DNA from: Labilibaculum manganireducens
Lineage (GTDB): Bacteria; Bacteroidota; Bacteroidia; Bacteroidales; Marinifilaceae
NCBI RefSeq assembly: GCF_002843385.1
Contig: NZ_MVDE01000014.1
Location: 62,001 to 126,000 of the forward strand
Reading direction: 5' to 3'
DNA: 64,000 nucleotides
Part shown: positions 38,100-47,011 of the stretch, piece after piece
Layout: the number at the start of each line of letters is the position of its first letter
Position numbering within the stretch: position 1 is the first letter of the stretch
Program-made: the position numbers and the translations under genes
Notes under the pieces: generated by a model
Database searches by the model: none
Seen by the model: the letters and a program-made list of their open reading frames with translations, nothing else
What the model was told of the DNA's origin: nothing

Positions 38100-40031
38100 A
38101 TGGATGTATCCAAAAATATTATCAGGACATTTCATTTGTTAATGAGCATTCTACTTTTAAGTAGTTGTTTCGTTGTTGATGCTTCTTTAATGAATTATTT
38201 AGTTTCATCAAAATGGGTCTTCTTTAATGGTGTGGCTATTTTAATAGGTTTTTATTTGGCAATTGACTTGTTGTGTAAGCGAAAAGCGATCAATGTACAT
38301 AAAGTTGATCTGGTTATCGGTTTTGGAGGCCTTTTTGTTATTGTTCGTGATTTTGTTTCCCCCTTAGCTTCAAATGAGCATTTTATTGCTATTGTTTCAG
38401 GGGTGTTACTATTGCTGGGTATGCGACGTATTTTCTCTTGGGTTGAAAATGTAATTCAAACAATATTTGTAGTATACTTATTAGTAATACTTGTAGCTGG
38501 TTTACAAGGCTTGCTTCAGTTGTATGGGATAATTTCTTCTAACCACAGCCTTTTTTTAGTGACAGGATCATTTCATAATCCCGGACCATTTTCCGGATTT
38601 ATTATGAGCGGATTTCCAATTGCTTTGGGACTTTATCTATCCAATAGGAGTACAAAACACTATTGGGAAATACAAATAATTCACATTTCCAGATTCGAGT
38701 ATGAATTGCCTTTTCAAGTCCGGATTCCAAATAAAAGTGCATTGCTATGTTATTTTTCTCAACTTGTTCTTGGGCTTTTATTTTTAGTGTTGCCTGTTGC
38801 TCGTTCAAGGGCATCATGGCTGGGGGTAGTAATTGGGAGTTTGTATGTTTTACGGTTTTTCCGGAATGATTTTAGCACCTTAGAAAAATTGGTCGTTTTT
38901 TATAATAATGCGACTAAATGGTGGCGGTTAAATTTCATTGCAATAAGTGTATGTGTATTGTGTTTGGGATTTTTAGGCATCTATAAGTTAAAGCAAGGCT
39001 CTGCGGATGGTCGTATGCTTATATGGCAGGTTTCGTGGGAGATGATAAAAGACAAACCATTGTTGGGCTGGGGAGCTGGAGGCTTTGAAGCCAAGTATGG
39101 AAATTATCAGGCGGAATGGTTTCGTAGTGGAAAAGGGACGGGCGAACAGGAAATGTTTGCGGGAATGCCTGATGTGCCCTTTAACGAATTGATAAGAATA
39201 GCAGTAGCTTACGGTGCAATTGGGATATCATTAAGTTTTACTTTTCTAATTCTACTTTTTCGAAAGGAAGGTTCTGGAAAAAGTCAATCAAAGTTTACTT
39301 CGGTTGAAAAGAATGCAGTATTTATAAAAGGGGCTTTGCTCTCTATCCTGTGTTTTAGTTTATTTTCTTACCCAATAGATGTGGCTCCAATAGTTGTACA
39401 ATTCTTAATATTGTGTGCTTTACTCATTCACCTGAAATCCAATGAAAAGAATGCTGTAGAGGAAAGTATGCTAACCGGTATCCAATTTTGGGTCAATAAA
39501 TTATTGGCTCTTGTTCTGTTTGCTCTGCTGCCCATATTAGGCAGTTTTATATGGCAGCAATACAGAGGCTATCAACATTGGCGAGAAGCCTACCAACTAT
39601 ATCAGTTTCAGATTTATGATGATGCCTCCGAGGAGTATCAAAAGGCATCTAATTGTTTGCCTAATAACGGATTGTTGCTCCAAATGTATGGCAAGTGTTT
39701 GTGTATGGGCAAGCAATACTCGGAAGCAAAAAATGTATTGAAGCAGGCAAGACTGTATCGCAGTGATCCTATTTTATATACTGCACTTGGGGATGCTTAT
39801 AAAGCGTTAAAAAAATATGATAAAGCTGAAAAGGCATACTTGCAGGCCTGGTGTATAATACCTCATAAATTTTATCCTAAGTATTTATTGGCAAAACTTT
39901 ATGTTGAAAAGGGAGAAAATGATAAGGCCAGGGATATTGCAAAGGAATTATTAAGTAAAGATGTTAAGGTAGAATCCAAAGCGATTGAGGAGATAAGAAA
40001 TGAATTAAATAAGATGTTAGATAAGGAGTAA
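38100..40031 (+). CDS. O-antigen-ligase-like polytopic membrane protein with C-terminal TPRs
   Basis: 643 aa. About 12 hydrophobic helices span residues 10-490, with a large periplasmic loop containing SADGRMLIWQVSWEMIKDKPLLGWGAGGFEAKYG, the Wzy_C/O-antigen ligase signature region. VTGSFHNPGPFSGF is another motif of this group. Residues about 500-640 form tetratricopeptide repeats (ASEEYQKASNCLPNNGLLLQMYGKCL, YTALGDAYKALKKYDKAEKAYLQAW). Family members transfer glycans to lipid A or protein. No polysaccharide biosynthesis genes are nearby, so the acceptor may be different here. It starts the operon and lies 2 nt before the signal peptidase gene. Confidence 0.78.
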   Translation: MDVSKNIIRTFHLLMSILLLSSCFVVDASLMNYLVSSKWVFFNGVAILIGFYLAIDLLCKRKAINVHKVDLVIGFGGLFVIVRDFVSPLASNEHFIAIVSGVLLLLGMRRIFSWVENVIQTIFVVYLLVILVAGLQGLLQLYGIISSNHSLFLVTGSFHNPGPFSGFIMSGFPIALGLYLSNRSTKHYWEIQIIHISRFEYELPFQVRIPNKSALLCYFSQLVLGLLFLVLPVARSRASWLGVVIGSLYVLRFFRNDFSTLEKLVVFYNNATKWWRLNFIAISVCVLCLGFLGIYKLKQGSADGRMLIWQVSWEMIKDKPLLGWGAGGFEAKYGNYQAEWFRSGKGTGEQEMFAGMPDVPFNELIRIAVAYGAIGISLSFTFLILLFRKEGSGKSQSKFTSVEKNAVFIKGALLSILCFSLFSYPIDVAPIVVQFLILCALLIHLKSNEKNAVEESMLTGIQFWVNKLLALVLFALLPILGSFIWQQYRGYQHWREAYQLYQFQIYDDASEEYQKASNCLPNNGLLLQMYGKCLCMGKQYSEAKNVLKQARLYRSDPILYTALGDAYKALKKYDKAEKAYLQAWCIIPHKFYPKYLLAKLYVEKGENDKARDIAKELLSKDVKVESKAIEEIRNELNKMLDKE

Positions 40032-40033
40032 TA

Positions 40034-41146
40034 ATGAAAATTAAAACAAGTAAATATTTACGATTGATTGAAAAGCTCTGTTATGTAGTGTTTTATGTTC
40101 TGGTTTTTGTGTTCGTGATGAAGACTTTTTTCATTTCGATATATCAAATTCCTTCAGAATCGATGTGGCCAACAATTCAACCAGGAGATTGGATTTGCGT
40201 GGATAAGATTGGCTTTGGAGGAACGAAACATTTGTTTGGAAGAGAATTTTCATTGCCAAAATATAGAACTGTAAAAAGAGGAGATGTTATGGTATTCCAT
40301 TTTCCCGAAGGGGATACCGTATTTCTTGACAATCCACAATTGAACTATTACGAAACATTGGAACTGAAGAAAAGAAATGAAGATTCAAATTTTACTTACA
40401 TTAATTGTAACAAAAAGGTTTCTCTTCCTTTAAGTTATCAGATTCCTTATGTGAAAAGATGTGTTGGTCTGCCTGGAGAGGTAATTCAGACGATTGATTA
40501 TAAGCTTTATATAAATGGAAAAGCCTTGGGTGAAAATAGGGAGGAAAAGAAGTTGTGCAATGTTTATTATCAGGATAAAATGGCGGTTTTTAAATTGAAA
40601 ACAACATTCAGGTTTTGTTGGAACCCTAGTGAAGATTGCAGTGTTTTTTCTCTTACCAATCAGGAGCAGAAGTTGTTTAAGTTGTCAGAAAATATTGATA
40701 GTGTGCGGATAAGGAAGAAGCACAGGTGTTGTATTTATTATTTTCCGAAAGAATTAGATAAAGAAAAAGATTGGGACGCTATAAATTATGGGCCAATTGA
40801 AATACCTAAAAAAGGGAAAAGATTATCAATAAATACAGGAAATATCGCAGCCTATAAAAGGCTGATTGAAACGTATGAAGGCAACAGTTTGGCAGTAAAG
40901 CAGGACAGCATAAAAATAAATGGAATTACTACAGATTATTATGTGCCTAAGCAAAATTACTATTTTATGATGGGAGATTATCGAACGAATAGTATTGATA
41001 GTCGTAATTGGGGTTTTGTTCCCGAAGACCATTTGATTGGTAGAGCATTTGCTGTTGGGTGGAGCAGAGAACCCGGACAATATGCCTGGGAAGGAATTAG
41101 ATGGGCTAGAGTCGGTAACAGTTTGACTGGTAATCAAAGTGAATAA
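40034..41146 (+). CDS. lepB: Signal peptidase I (S26 family)
   Basis: 370 aa. One N-terminal TM segment (about 14-32) leads to the catalytic Ser43 in IPSESMWPT; box C/D is YRTVKRGDVMVF; the general base is K141 in YVKRCVGLPGE; box E is MMGDYRTNSIDSRNWGFVP. A long insertion between boxes D and E is usual for Bacteroidota. It is cotranscribed with the ligase-like gene, 2 nt apart. Placement inside this cluster rather than with housekeeping genes suggests a dedicated or extra peptidase acting on the peptides encoded just downstream. Confidence 0.92.
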   Translation: MKIKTSKYLRLIEKLCYVVFYVLVFVFVMKTFFISIYQIPSESMWPTIQPGDWICVDKIGFGGTKHLFGREFSLPKYRTVKRGDVMVFHFPEGDTVFLDNPQLNYYETLELKKRNEDSNFTYINCNKKVSLPLSYQIPYVKRCVGLPGEVIQTIDYKLYINGKALGENREEKKLCNVYYQDKMAVFKLKTTFRFCWNPSEDCSVFSLTNQEQKLFKLSENIDSVRIRKKHRCCIYYFPKELDKEKDWDAINYGPIEIPKKGKRLSINTGNIAAYKRLIETYEGNSLAVKQDSIKINGITTDYYVPKQNYYFMMGDYRTNSIDSRNWGFVPEDHLIGRAFAVGWSREPGQYAWEGIRWARVGNSLTGNQSE

Positions 41147-41210
41147 GTGTGATTATATGTGCTGATGAATTTGAAAAATATTTGGGGTTCTAATGTAAAG
41201 AGATGGTAGT

Positions 41211-41633
41211 ATGAAAAAGCTTTTTTTTGTATCGGTGGGTGTTATTGGCCTTTTGTTTTGTGTTTGGTTTTTTGCTGAAGATTATTCTGTGTGCCCAATT
41301 AGTACACAAGTTACTCAAATTAAGTTTGACATAATGGAGATTGATATGGGGCAGTTAGAGCAAGGGAAACCGAAAACAGTCAGTTTTCAGTATAAAAATA
41401 TAGGTGAACACCCACTTTTAATCCAACATGTAGAAACCTCTTGTGGCTGCACTCAACCAGAATGGACTAAACAACCAATAAAACCAGGTGATAGTGCAGA
41501 AATTAAAGTGAGTTATGATGCAAAATATTCCGGGCGTTTTTTTAAGACGATTACGGTGTTTTGCAATACTCTAAACGGGATGAATGAATTGAAAATTAAA
41601 GGAGAAGTAAAACTCTCAGTAAATAATAAATAA
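41211..41633 (+). CDS. DUF1573 protein, membrane-anchored
   Basis: 140 aa. One N-terminal TM segment or uncleaved signal (FFVSVGVIGLLFCVWFFA), then a single Ig/ASPM-like beta domain with the DUF1573 signature: KTVSFQYKNIGEHPLLI, VETSCGCTQPEW, KPGDSAEIKVSYDA. The CGC pair is characteristic of the family. Function is unknown; members are common next to NVEALA-type peptide genes and surface lipoproteins. A degenerate piece of its 3' end appears to recur at about 48075-48112. Confidence 0.85.
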   Translation: MKKLFFVSVGVIGLLFCVWFFAEDYSVCPISTQVTQIKFDIMEIDMGQLEQGKPKTVSFQYKNIGEHPLLIQHVETSCGCTQPEWTKQPIKPGDSAEIKVSYDAKYSGRFFKTITVFCNTLNGMNELKIKGEVKLSVNNK

Positions 41634-41849
41634 AATGGGAATAAAGAACAGAAGCTTGTTGCGCCTTAGAAACAAAACAAAGCTTCTGTTCGGGCTCCCT
41701 CCAAAATAAGAAAGGAGGTAATAGGGCAAAGGTATACTAAAATAAGAAAAGGTCTATATGACTTATGCTGTGAAAGGATATATCAGTGTATTTATGAACA
41801 GGAGTAGAGTAACCCCTTTAAGTTTACTTAAAACATTAAATTTAAGAAC
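41634..41849 (+). promoter_or_regulatory. Structured leader upstream of Cys-rich peptide 1 (repeat copy 1)
   Basis: Roughly 200 nt that recur, with only scattered differences, at 48105-48325 ahead of the second peptide gene. First hairpin: GAACAGAAGCTT (41646-41657) pairs perfectly with AAGCTTCTGTTC (41680-41691). Second: CCTCC (41698-41702) faces GGAGG (41714-41718) in AAAGGAGGTAAT, a Shine-Dalgarno-like string 130 nt before the start codon and therefore not an ordinary ribosome binding site. Similarity continues to the ATG (CTTTAAGTTT, then TTTAAGA). It may be a cis-acting 5' UTR, a small RNA, or a recombination site. Confidence 0.7.
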
Positions 41850-42104
41850 ATGAAAAAAATATTAGTTTTTTGTACAGTCGCATTTTTTTTAGCTTTTAGT
41901 ATTAACGAAAACTATGGTGATGCTAATCAGAAATATAGTGAGTCGTTGCAAGATATTTCGTCAATTGCAATGGCAGGCGGTGAAACAGGAGGAGCATTGT
42001 ATCAAACAATGGCATATTGCTCTGCATGGCAAATTAAATTGGCATGTACAACAAAGAAATACAGTTCTCGCTGTAGTAGCTATTATTGTATTGTTAATTA
42101 TTAA
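41850..42104 (+). CDS. NVEALA-type small secreted Cys-rich peptide 1
   Basis: 84 aa. Signal segment ILVFCTVAFFLAFSI, then a propeptide-like stretch whose SLQDISSIAMAGGETGG matches the place and shape of the NVEALA motif (conserved N-x-E-A-L-A followed by Gly/Glu). The final ~35 residues hold four cysteines (AYCSAW, LACTTK, SRCSSY, YCIVNY), able to form two disulfides. It is transcribed behind the duplicated leader and closed by its own hairpin. Function is unknown; the context suggests a processed and exported peptide. Confidence 0.75.
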   Translation: MKKILVFCTVAFFLAFSINENYGDANQKYSESLQDISSIAMAGGETGGALYQTMAYCSAWQIKLACTTKKYSSRCSSYYCIVNY

Positions 42105-42113
42105 TTTGTTTTT

Positions 42114-42140
42114 GAGGGTGTAATTAAGTACACCCTCAAT
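42114..42140 (+). terminator. Hairpin terminator after peptide 1
   Basis: GAGGGTGTA (42114-42122) pairs perfectly with TACACCCTC (42129-42137) around ATTAAG. It lies 10 nt past the peptide stop codon and 36 nt before the next gene, so the peptide message can be produced in excess of downstream genes. Confidence 0.75.
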
Positions 42141-42172
42141 CTGTTCATTATATTTAATATTTGTAATTAATT

Positions 42173-43294
42173 ATGAAAGCAATAATTTTAGCAAAGTTAA
42201 TAGTGATAAGTTTTGTAGTTTGTTCATGTACTGATACAGGTAAAGTATGCGAGGAAGGTAAAAGAATACCCGCTATTGGTAATAACAAGTTCCTTTTTGA
42301 TTCTATTTATGCTGTCCCATTACAAATATTGGAAAATAATATGCTTGGTGATAGAATAAAAGTTGTACAACAACAATGTGGTGATATTTATGTAGGTGAA
42401 TTTAGCGCACATTTCAAGGTTTTTCGGTTTGACAGAAATGGGGAATATAAAAATGAAATAGGCTTTCGAGGTAAAGGGCCAGGTGAATATACATCTTTTG
42501 ACGATTTTATTGTAAGTGCAGATACTGTTGAAATATTGACAGGAACAGGAATGCAATCCAGAATTGTTCGTTATTTAAATAACGGAAAATTCCTATCAGA
42601 GACTCAAATTGATCTAAACGCCATATCGTTTGAGAAAATGAAGTCGACATATCTATTTTCTACCAGTTACCAAAAGAATAGGCATTCAGATCGATTATAC
42701 GTTACCAATTTGGATGGAGGGCAGTGTGTTTCATTTTTACCAGATAAAACGGCTTTTAATATGCCTATAACAGAATGGAAGTTTACGAGGTCAGATACTT
42801 CTGTTTTTTTCAAAGAGGCATTTGATAACTTGGTTTACGAGTTTAATCAAGGAAAATTGAGCGTGCTTTACAATTTGGATTTTAGGAAATATTCTATTCC
42901 CTCTGAATTTTTCTCTAAGCCTATGGTTGAGGGGTTCGAAATGCTTTACAAACAGGGTTTTGGGGTTGTTAAAAATTATTATGAAACACAGGAGTATTCT
43001 GTGTTTGAAATTTTAATTCAAAAGAAGAATGATCCTTCTGTAAAAAATATAATTATATATAATAAAAAAACAGGCGAGATTCAAGAAAATTCTATTTTAG
43101 AAAAAGAGCAAAATTGTTTAGGGCGATTAGTAGGTGTTACGAACTCAAATGAATTAGTTTATTTAGAATATCCATACCACATAATTGATGAAATAGATTC
43201 TTTTATGCGTTTACCTATAGTCAATAAAGAAATACTGAAAGACATTACATTGTATGATAATCCAGTATTATTTTACTGTAAACTTAAAGATTAA
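42173..43294 (+). CDS. 6-bladed beta-propeller lipoprotein 1
   Basis: 373 aa with lipobox FVVCSCTD. The segment FRFDRNGEYKNEIGFRGKGPGEYTSF near residue 95 carries the GxGPGEY hallmark of the 6-bladed propeller (NHL/BF3164-like) lipoproteins of Bacteroidota. Several shorter blade repeats follow. Such proteins are presumed surface or periplasmic binding proteins; the ligand is unknown. It sits between peptide 1 and a CxxC protein, the same order as at 48.3-50.3 kb. Confidence 0.8.
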   Translation: MKAIILAKLIVISFVVCSCTDTGKVCEEGKRIPAIGNNKFLFDSIYAVPLQILENNMLGDRIKVVQQQCGDIYVGEFSAHFKVFRFDRNGEYKNEIGFRGKGPGEYTSFDDFIVSADTVEILTGTGMQSRIVRYLNNGKFLSETQIDLNAISFEKMKSTYLFSTSYQKNRHSDRLYVTNLDGGQCVSFLPDKTAFNMPITEWKFTRSDTSVFFKEAFDNLVYEFNQGKLSVLYNLDFRKYSIPSEFFSKPMVEGFEMLYKQGFGVVKNYYETQEYSVFEILIQKKNDPSVKNIIIYNKKTGEIQENSILEKEQNCLGRLVGVTNSNELVYLEYPYHIIDEIDSFMRLPIVNKEILKDITLYDNPVLFYCKLKD

Positions 43295-43380
43295 ATTTCG
43301 TGATATATGAGCTTAGTTGGAATATTTCCAATGTTTTTTTTTGTTAAATTAATAGATTGATTGTTGAAAAACATAAACTG

Positions 43381-43974
43381 ATGAATAGTAAAATTATTGT
43401 TACAATAACGGTAGTTGTAATCCTATCCATATTTATAACATATAAATATCAAGTTGCAAGCTTGAGAAAAGAACGTGATATTCAAATGAGAATGATTGCG
43501 AAGGAATCATTAATTAGAGATTCAATTTTATTTATGATAGCACCAAAGTTAGCACCTATTGTATCCAAATCATGGTCAATTAAGAAGAGAGATAAAAATA
43601 AGGCTTTGTTTGTAATTATTCCAGAAGAGGGATGTTGGGCTTGCTTTGAGCCAAAGTTAAAAGGTCTTTCATACTTGGAGAAAATATATTCAATGGAAGT
43701 TATTTTTATTACCTCTGATATACATATTAGAACTTTGAGAATTATTTTGAAAGATGAATTATTCTCAAAGAACGTTATCAATATCTCAAGTTTGGACTCA
43801 GAATATGTGAAATCACTTCCAGGAAAAGATATTGTATTTGTACTGTATGACAGCGTGAGTCAGGTAAGTATTCCTTATGTGGAGAGTAAGTTTGAAGATC
43901 CGATAGAATTTATTAAGCGGAATTATAATGCATGTTATTTGGATAATGAAAAAGCAAATAAATGTTATGAATAA
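43381..43974 (+). CDS. Membrane-anchored thioredoxin-like CxxC protein 1
   Basis: About 197 aa from the ATG at 43381 (the frame opens with TTG 24 nt earlier). One N-terminal TM helix (IIVTITVVVILSIFITY), a charged helix, then a beta strand ALFVIIPEEGCWACFEP with CWAC at residues 85-88. The strand, the CxxC and the later KDIVFVLYDS match a reduced thioredoxin/TlpA-like fold, although the cis-Pro motif is not obvious. It probably acts in the periplasm on thiols or disulfides. It always follows a propeller gene in this cluster. Confidence 0.6.
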   Translation: MNSKIIVTITVVVILSIFITYKYQVASLRKERDIQMRMIAKESLIRDSILFMIAPKLAPIVSKSWSIKKRDKNKALFVIIPEEGCWACFEPKLKGLSYLEKIYSMEVIFITSDIHIRTLRIILKDELFSKNVINISSLDSEYVKSLPGKDIVFVLYDSVSQVSIPYVESKFEDPIEFIKRNYNACYLDNEKANKCYE

Positions 43975-44082
43975 GTAGACATTAAAAAATAATTAAGGTG
44001 GAGTAGTAAGGTGTTGTGAGTATTTAATTGATAGCATTTTAGAGAAGAGAGAGACATGAAATTAAAGTTTTAAAAACAAATT

Positions 44083-44565
44083 ATGAAAATAAATTTTGTG
44101 TATGTCTTAGTTGTAGTATTTGTCCTTATTGTAATTCTTATTCGTAATAATATTGGTGGGGATAAAAAAAAGAGAGAAATAATCTTGGATAGGAATTGTG
44201 AAATTGTGGGGATAGAAGATTCTGTCATTTTTAAAGTTGATCCCTTTGGAGAACATTTTAAATGTGTTACATTTTTACAAGATGAAGTAATTTTAGAATT
44301 AAGACATTATAAGCCTTATCTAAAAAAGTATCCTGATATATCGTTTCTATTTTATATTGAAACTGATGATAAAGAATATGTAATTGAAACGTTAAAAGAA
44401 ATGAGCTTTACTTATCCCGTTTTTATTGAATCCAAGAATAATGAAAAGATGATATTTATAAATTATTTGTTGGATTCTAAAAGCTGTATTTTGGAAATAA
44501 CCAATCCATCTATTTCTAATTTTGGAGAGCAGTTAGAACACTATTCAGGGGGCAATAGATATTAG
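44083..44565 (+). CDS. Small membrane-anchored protein, degenerate thioredoxin-like
   Basis: 160 aa. N-terminal TM helix (FVYVLVVVFVLIVILI), then a soluble domain. Where neighbours have a strand plus CxxC, this has FKCVTFLQDEVILELRH without a CxxC pair, followed by DISFLFYIETDDKEYVIETL, resembling the second strand and helix of the thioredoxin-like neighbours (compare YTVLFIINGDNYKDL at 50.05 kb). It may be a decayed or non-redox paralogue. Codon use is like that of its neighbours. Confidence 0.45.
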   Translation: MKINFVYVLVVVFVLIVILIRNNIGGDKKKREIILDRNCEIVGIEDSVIFKVDPFGEHFKCVTFLQDEVILELRHYKPYLKKYPDISFLFYIETDDKEYVIETLKEMSFTYPVFIESKNNEKMIFINYLLDSKSCILEITNPSISNFGEQLEHYSGGNRY

Positions 44566-44666
44566 GATATGCAACCAGTAAGATTGCGTTAGATACAATC
44601 AGATGTATTATGATTAAATTTAAGTGATTGTCTTTTAGTGATATGAATGAATTTATTTTATTTGTT

Positions 44667-44810
44667 ATGCGAATACCTTTAATCCTATTATGCGTTGCCT
44701 GTTTGACAGTTAGTTGTAAACCTTCACAAGGAAAGATTGACGAAGAATCCTCGAAAATTGCTTTTCGGGAAGAATTAAACGAAGTAAAAACAGTTAAGTT
44801 GGTAACTTAA
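44667..44810 (+). pseudogene. Truncated 5' copy of the membrane fusion protein gene (copy 1)
   Basis: 47 codons from ATG, starting RIPLILLCVACLTVSCKPSQ. It matches the first ~140 nt of the complete gene at 47012 with about five substitutions, then stops at GGTAACT followed by TAA. It keeps the lipoprotein signal but none of the transport domains. Similarity begins exactly at the start codon; upstream sequence is unrelated. It is probably a duplication scar, though a short lipoprotein could still be made. Confidence 0.85.
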
Positions 44811-44841
44811 ATTATGTATTTTTCACACTAAATATCAATCA

Positions 44842-45972
44842 ATGAATAAAGTATTTATTATGTGTTCCCTTATCTTTTTATCTTCTTGTTTAAATTCTGA
44901 AGAAAAAGTTAATGACTTACTCGTGGGAAATGGAACTGTGGATGTTCTGAAAAATATTGGTGACGTTAAAAAATTATCAATACAAATAGACAGAGTAATC
45001 CCCTTAGAAACAAGCGATAGTTGTATTATTGGTTCAATTAGTAAAATTGATATAGACCACGGAGATTTTCTAATTCTGGATCGATGGAAGTCTAAATCAG
45101 TTTTTTGGTTTTCAGGGCAAGGGGAATTCAGAAATAAAATTAATACTATAGGCAAAGCCGAAGGTGAATATTTGGGTTTAGAGGATTTTTTAAGAAATTC
45201 AAACGGAAAAGAGTATCTGCTGTATGATAGAACACTTAGTAAATTATTAACCTATAACAATAAAAGGAATTTTGTAAAAGAAGCCTCCTTAAATAAACAG
45301 ATTTGTAATATTGTGAATACAACAAGTAGTGATTTTTTGATACAAACCACATCAGGAGAAGATTTTTTGTTGGAATTATGGGATCAAAATTTCATAAAAA
45401 AGCACGAGTTTTTGCACCGACCTGAATATGTAAAGAATTATTTTATGGGTGCAGAATTTACTTTAAAGAAAGATAATACAAATACAATTTCTTTTTGCCC
45501 TCCATTTTCTAATATTATCTATAAATGGAAGAATGAAAAGATGGCCGTATCTTATGCGATTAAAAATATTGATCTTTTTCCTAATAAAGCTTTTTTTGAC
45601 AAATACAAAGGAAGACATCCAAGTCTGCTTTTAGAGGAAATTAAAAAACAAAAATATATAAATTTTCTTGATTTTATCGAAAATTCTGATGTGCTGATTT
45701 TGAAATATTACAGAGGAGAACAGAAAACAGTTACTTTATTTAATAAACATTCAGAGACTTCCGTTTCTTATAAGGTAGGGAATAGTTGTATTGCTAACCT
45801 TATTTTTAATTCCATATCCGTTACAGAAGGAGGACAATTCATTAGCTATATTTTCCCTTATCAAATAAATAGTTTAAGTAACAATAATGTGTTGATGGAG
45901 CATGTGTCTGTTTCTTTTAGTGAAAATAATAATCCATACATTGTTTATCTAGACGTAGCGGGGGAAGAATAA
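44842..45972 (+). CDS. 6-bladed beta-propeller lipoprotein 2
   Basis: 376 aa with lipobox IFLSSCLN. Blade motifs include DIDHGDFLILDRWKSKSVFWF and GKAEGEYLGLEDF, a variant of GxGPGEY in which Pro is lost. It differs strongly from propeller 1, so the repeats of this region are not recent tandem copies of the whole unit. Eight nt separate it from the next CxxC gene. Confidence 0.75.
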   Translation: MNKVFIMCSLIFLSSCLNSEEKVNDLLVGNGTVDVLKNIGDVKKLSIQIDRVIPLETSDSCIIGSISKIDIDHGDFLILDRWKSKSVFWFSGQGEFRNKINTIGKAEGEYLGLEDFLRNSNGKEYLLYDRTLSKLLTYNNKRNFVKEASLNKQICNIVNTTSSDFLIQTTSGEDFLLELWDQNFIKKHEFLHRPEYVKNYFMGAEFTLKKDNTNTISFCPPFSNIIYKWKNEKMAVSYAIKNIDLFPNKAFFDKYKGRHPSLLLEEIKKQKYINFLDFIENSDVLILKYYRGEQKTVTLFNKHSETSVSYKVGNSCIANLIFNSISVTEGGQFISYIFPYQINSLSNNNVLMEHVSVSFSENNNPYIVYLDVAGEE

Positions 45973-45979
45973 TTTAGTT

Positions 45980-46591
45980 ATGAAAAATAATATATTGATA
46001 GTTATTGGATTTGTTTTACTTATTAGTGTTTTTGTGACTGTTTTTTATAAGCAATTACAAAAACAAAAAGAACTTCAATCAGAAATTAGTTCTTCTATTT
46101 TTCAAAAGGAGAAATTTTATGCGCTTCAAAATATTTATGTTAAATCATTGGAAGTGATAACTATGCTTCAGGATTCGAAAATTCCTGAAAATCTCACATT
46201 AAAAGTAAATGCAAGAGCCAAAAATAAGTTGACATTGGATCAGGTTGTTACGACAAAAAAGATTGTGATTTTTATTCCAAAAAATAGTTGTAAAGATTGT
46301 ATTAACGAGGTTTGCAATATATTAGGTTCAAGCCCGAAACTCCTGGCACAAAAAAACATTATTTTAACTGATATTTTTGATGAAGAAGAAAAAATGAGAT
46401 TTTATAGTACTTACAATGTATTAGAAAAGAATTGGGATGTTTATCACTTAGAATCCACTGAGTATTTTAATAAGTTGAATCGGAAAATAGTTATTGCACA
46501 AATATCTAATGATTTAACCATTAAGAGTTGTTTTGTTTATGACACAAACTTATCGATTGAATTGTTAAAAAAATATCTACTAAAATTATAA
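45980..46591 (+). CDS. Membrane-anchored thioredoxin-like CxxC protein 2
   Basis: 203 aa. N-terminal TM helix (ILIVIGFVLLISVFVTVF), a coiled-coil-like stretch (KQLQKQKELQSEI), then strand KIVIFIPKNSCKDCINEV with CKDC at 104-107. It has the same layout as the proteins at 43.4, 49.8 and 52.3 kb. It lies between propeller 2 and a small secreted protein (2-nt gap), so translation is likely coupled. Confidence 0.6.
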   Translation: MKNNILIVIGFVLLISVFVTVFYKQLQKQKELQSEISSSIFQKEKFYALQNIYVKSLEVITMLQDSKIPENLTLKVNARAKNKLTLDQVVTTKKIVIFIPKNSCKDCINEVCNILGSSPKLLAQKNIILTDIFDEEEKMRFYSTYNVLEKNWDVYHLESTEYFNKLNRKIVIAQISNDLTIKSCFVYDTNLSIELLKKYLLKL

Positions 46592-46593
46592 TT

Positions 46594-46959
46594 ATGCGTT
46601 GTTTATTTATTTGTATTGTCTTATTGCTTGCAGGAATCCAATCTATTAGTGCTCAGAATTCAATGATAATGGAGAAACGCTATATAACCCTAATGTCGGA
46701 TTATGAGCCGATGCATGGAAAAATTATTAAGCTGGAAAAAAAAGAAGAACGCCTGCTGATTACATTGGAAATAAAAGATGTTTCTAAAGAAATTATTCTT
46801 CAGAACACAATTGAAAATTTAGTTTTATTTGAATCTGCAAAAGTTGGCTATATGTTTGTTTGTAAAAAATCAGAGGCGCAATCGACAGTTGCTATTTATT
46901 ACCAAAATGAAGATGGGGGAGTTCGTGTATATCCATTTTATCTGAAAGAGGAAAAATAG
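46594..46959 (+). CDS. Small secreted protein of unknown function
   Basis: 121 aa with a clear signal peptide ending near SISAQ. The mature part is beta-rich (HGKIIKLEKKEERLLITLEI, ENLVLFESAKVGYMFVCKK) and could be a small OB-like barrel. It loosely resembles the 110-aa protein at 50884 in length, position and strand pattern (GKV followed by EHVVILKFENEGKETK), so the two may be distant paralogues. It is probably cotranscribed with the CxxC gene 2 nt upstream. Function not recognised. Confidence 0.55.
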   Translation: MRCLFICIVLLLAGIQSISAQNSMIMEKRYITLMSDYEPMHGKIIKLEKKEERLLITLEIKDVSKEIILQNTIENLVLFESAKVGYMFVCKKSEAQSTVAIYYQNEDGGVRVYPFYLKEEK

Positions 46960-47011
46960 TTTAAGCTTTGAGTTATGTAGTTCATTTTGAATAGAAATTC
47001 AATTTTATGAT

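Noticed and set aside
41712-41721. AAGGAGGTAA as a ribosome binding site for peptide 1
   Set aside because: It is about 130 nt from the start codon with no intervening frame, and Bacteroidota rarely use Shine-Dalgarno sites; treated as part of the conserved leader structure.
41914-42123. Alternative frame overlapping peptide 1
   Set aside because: It lacks a signal peptide and reads through the terminator; the frame at 41850 has the family motif.
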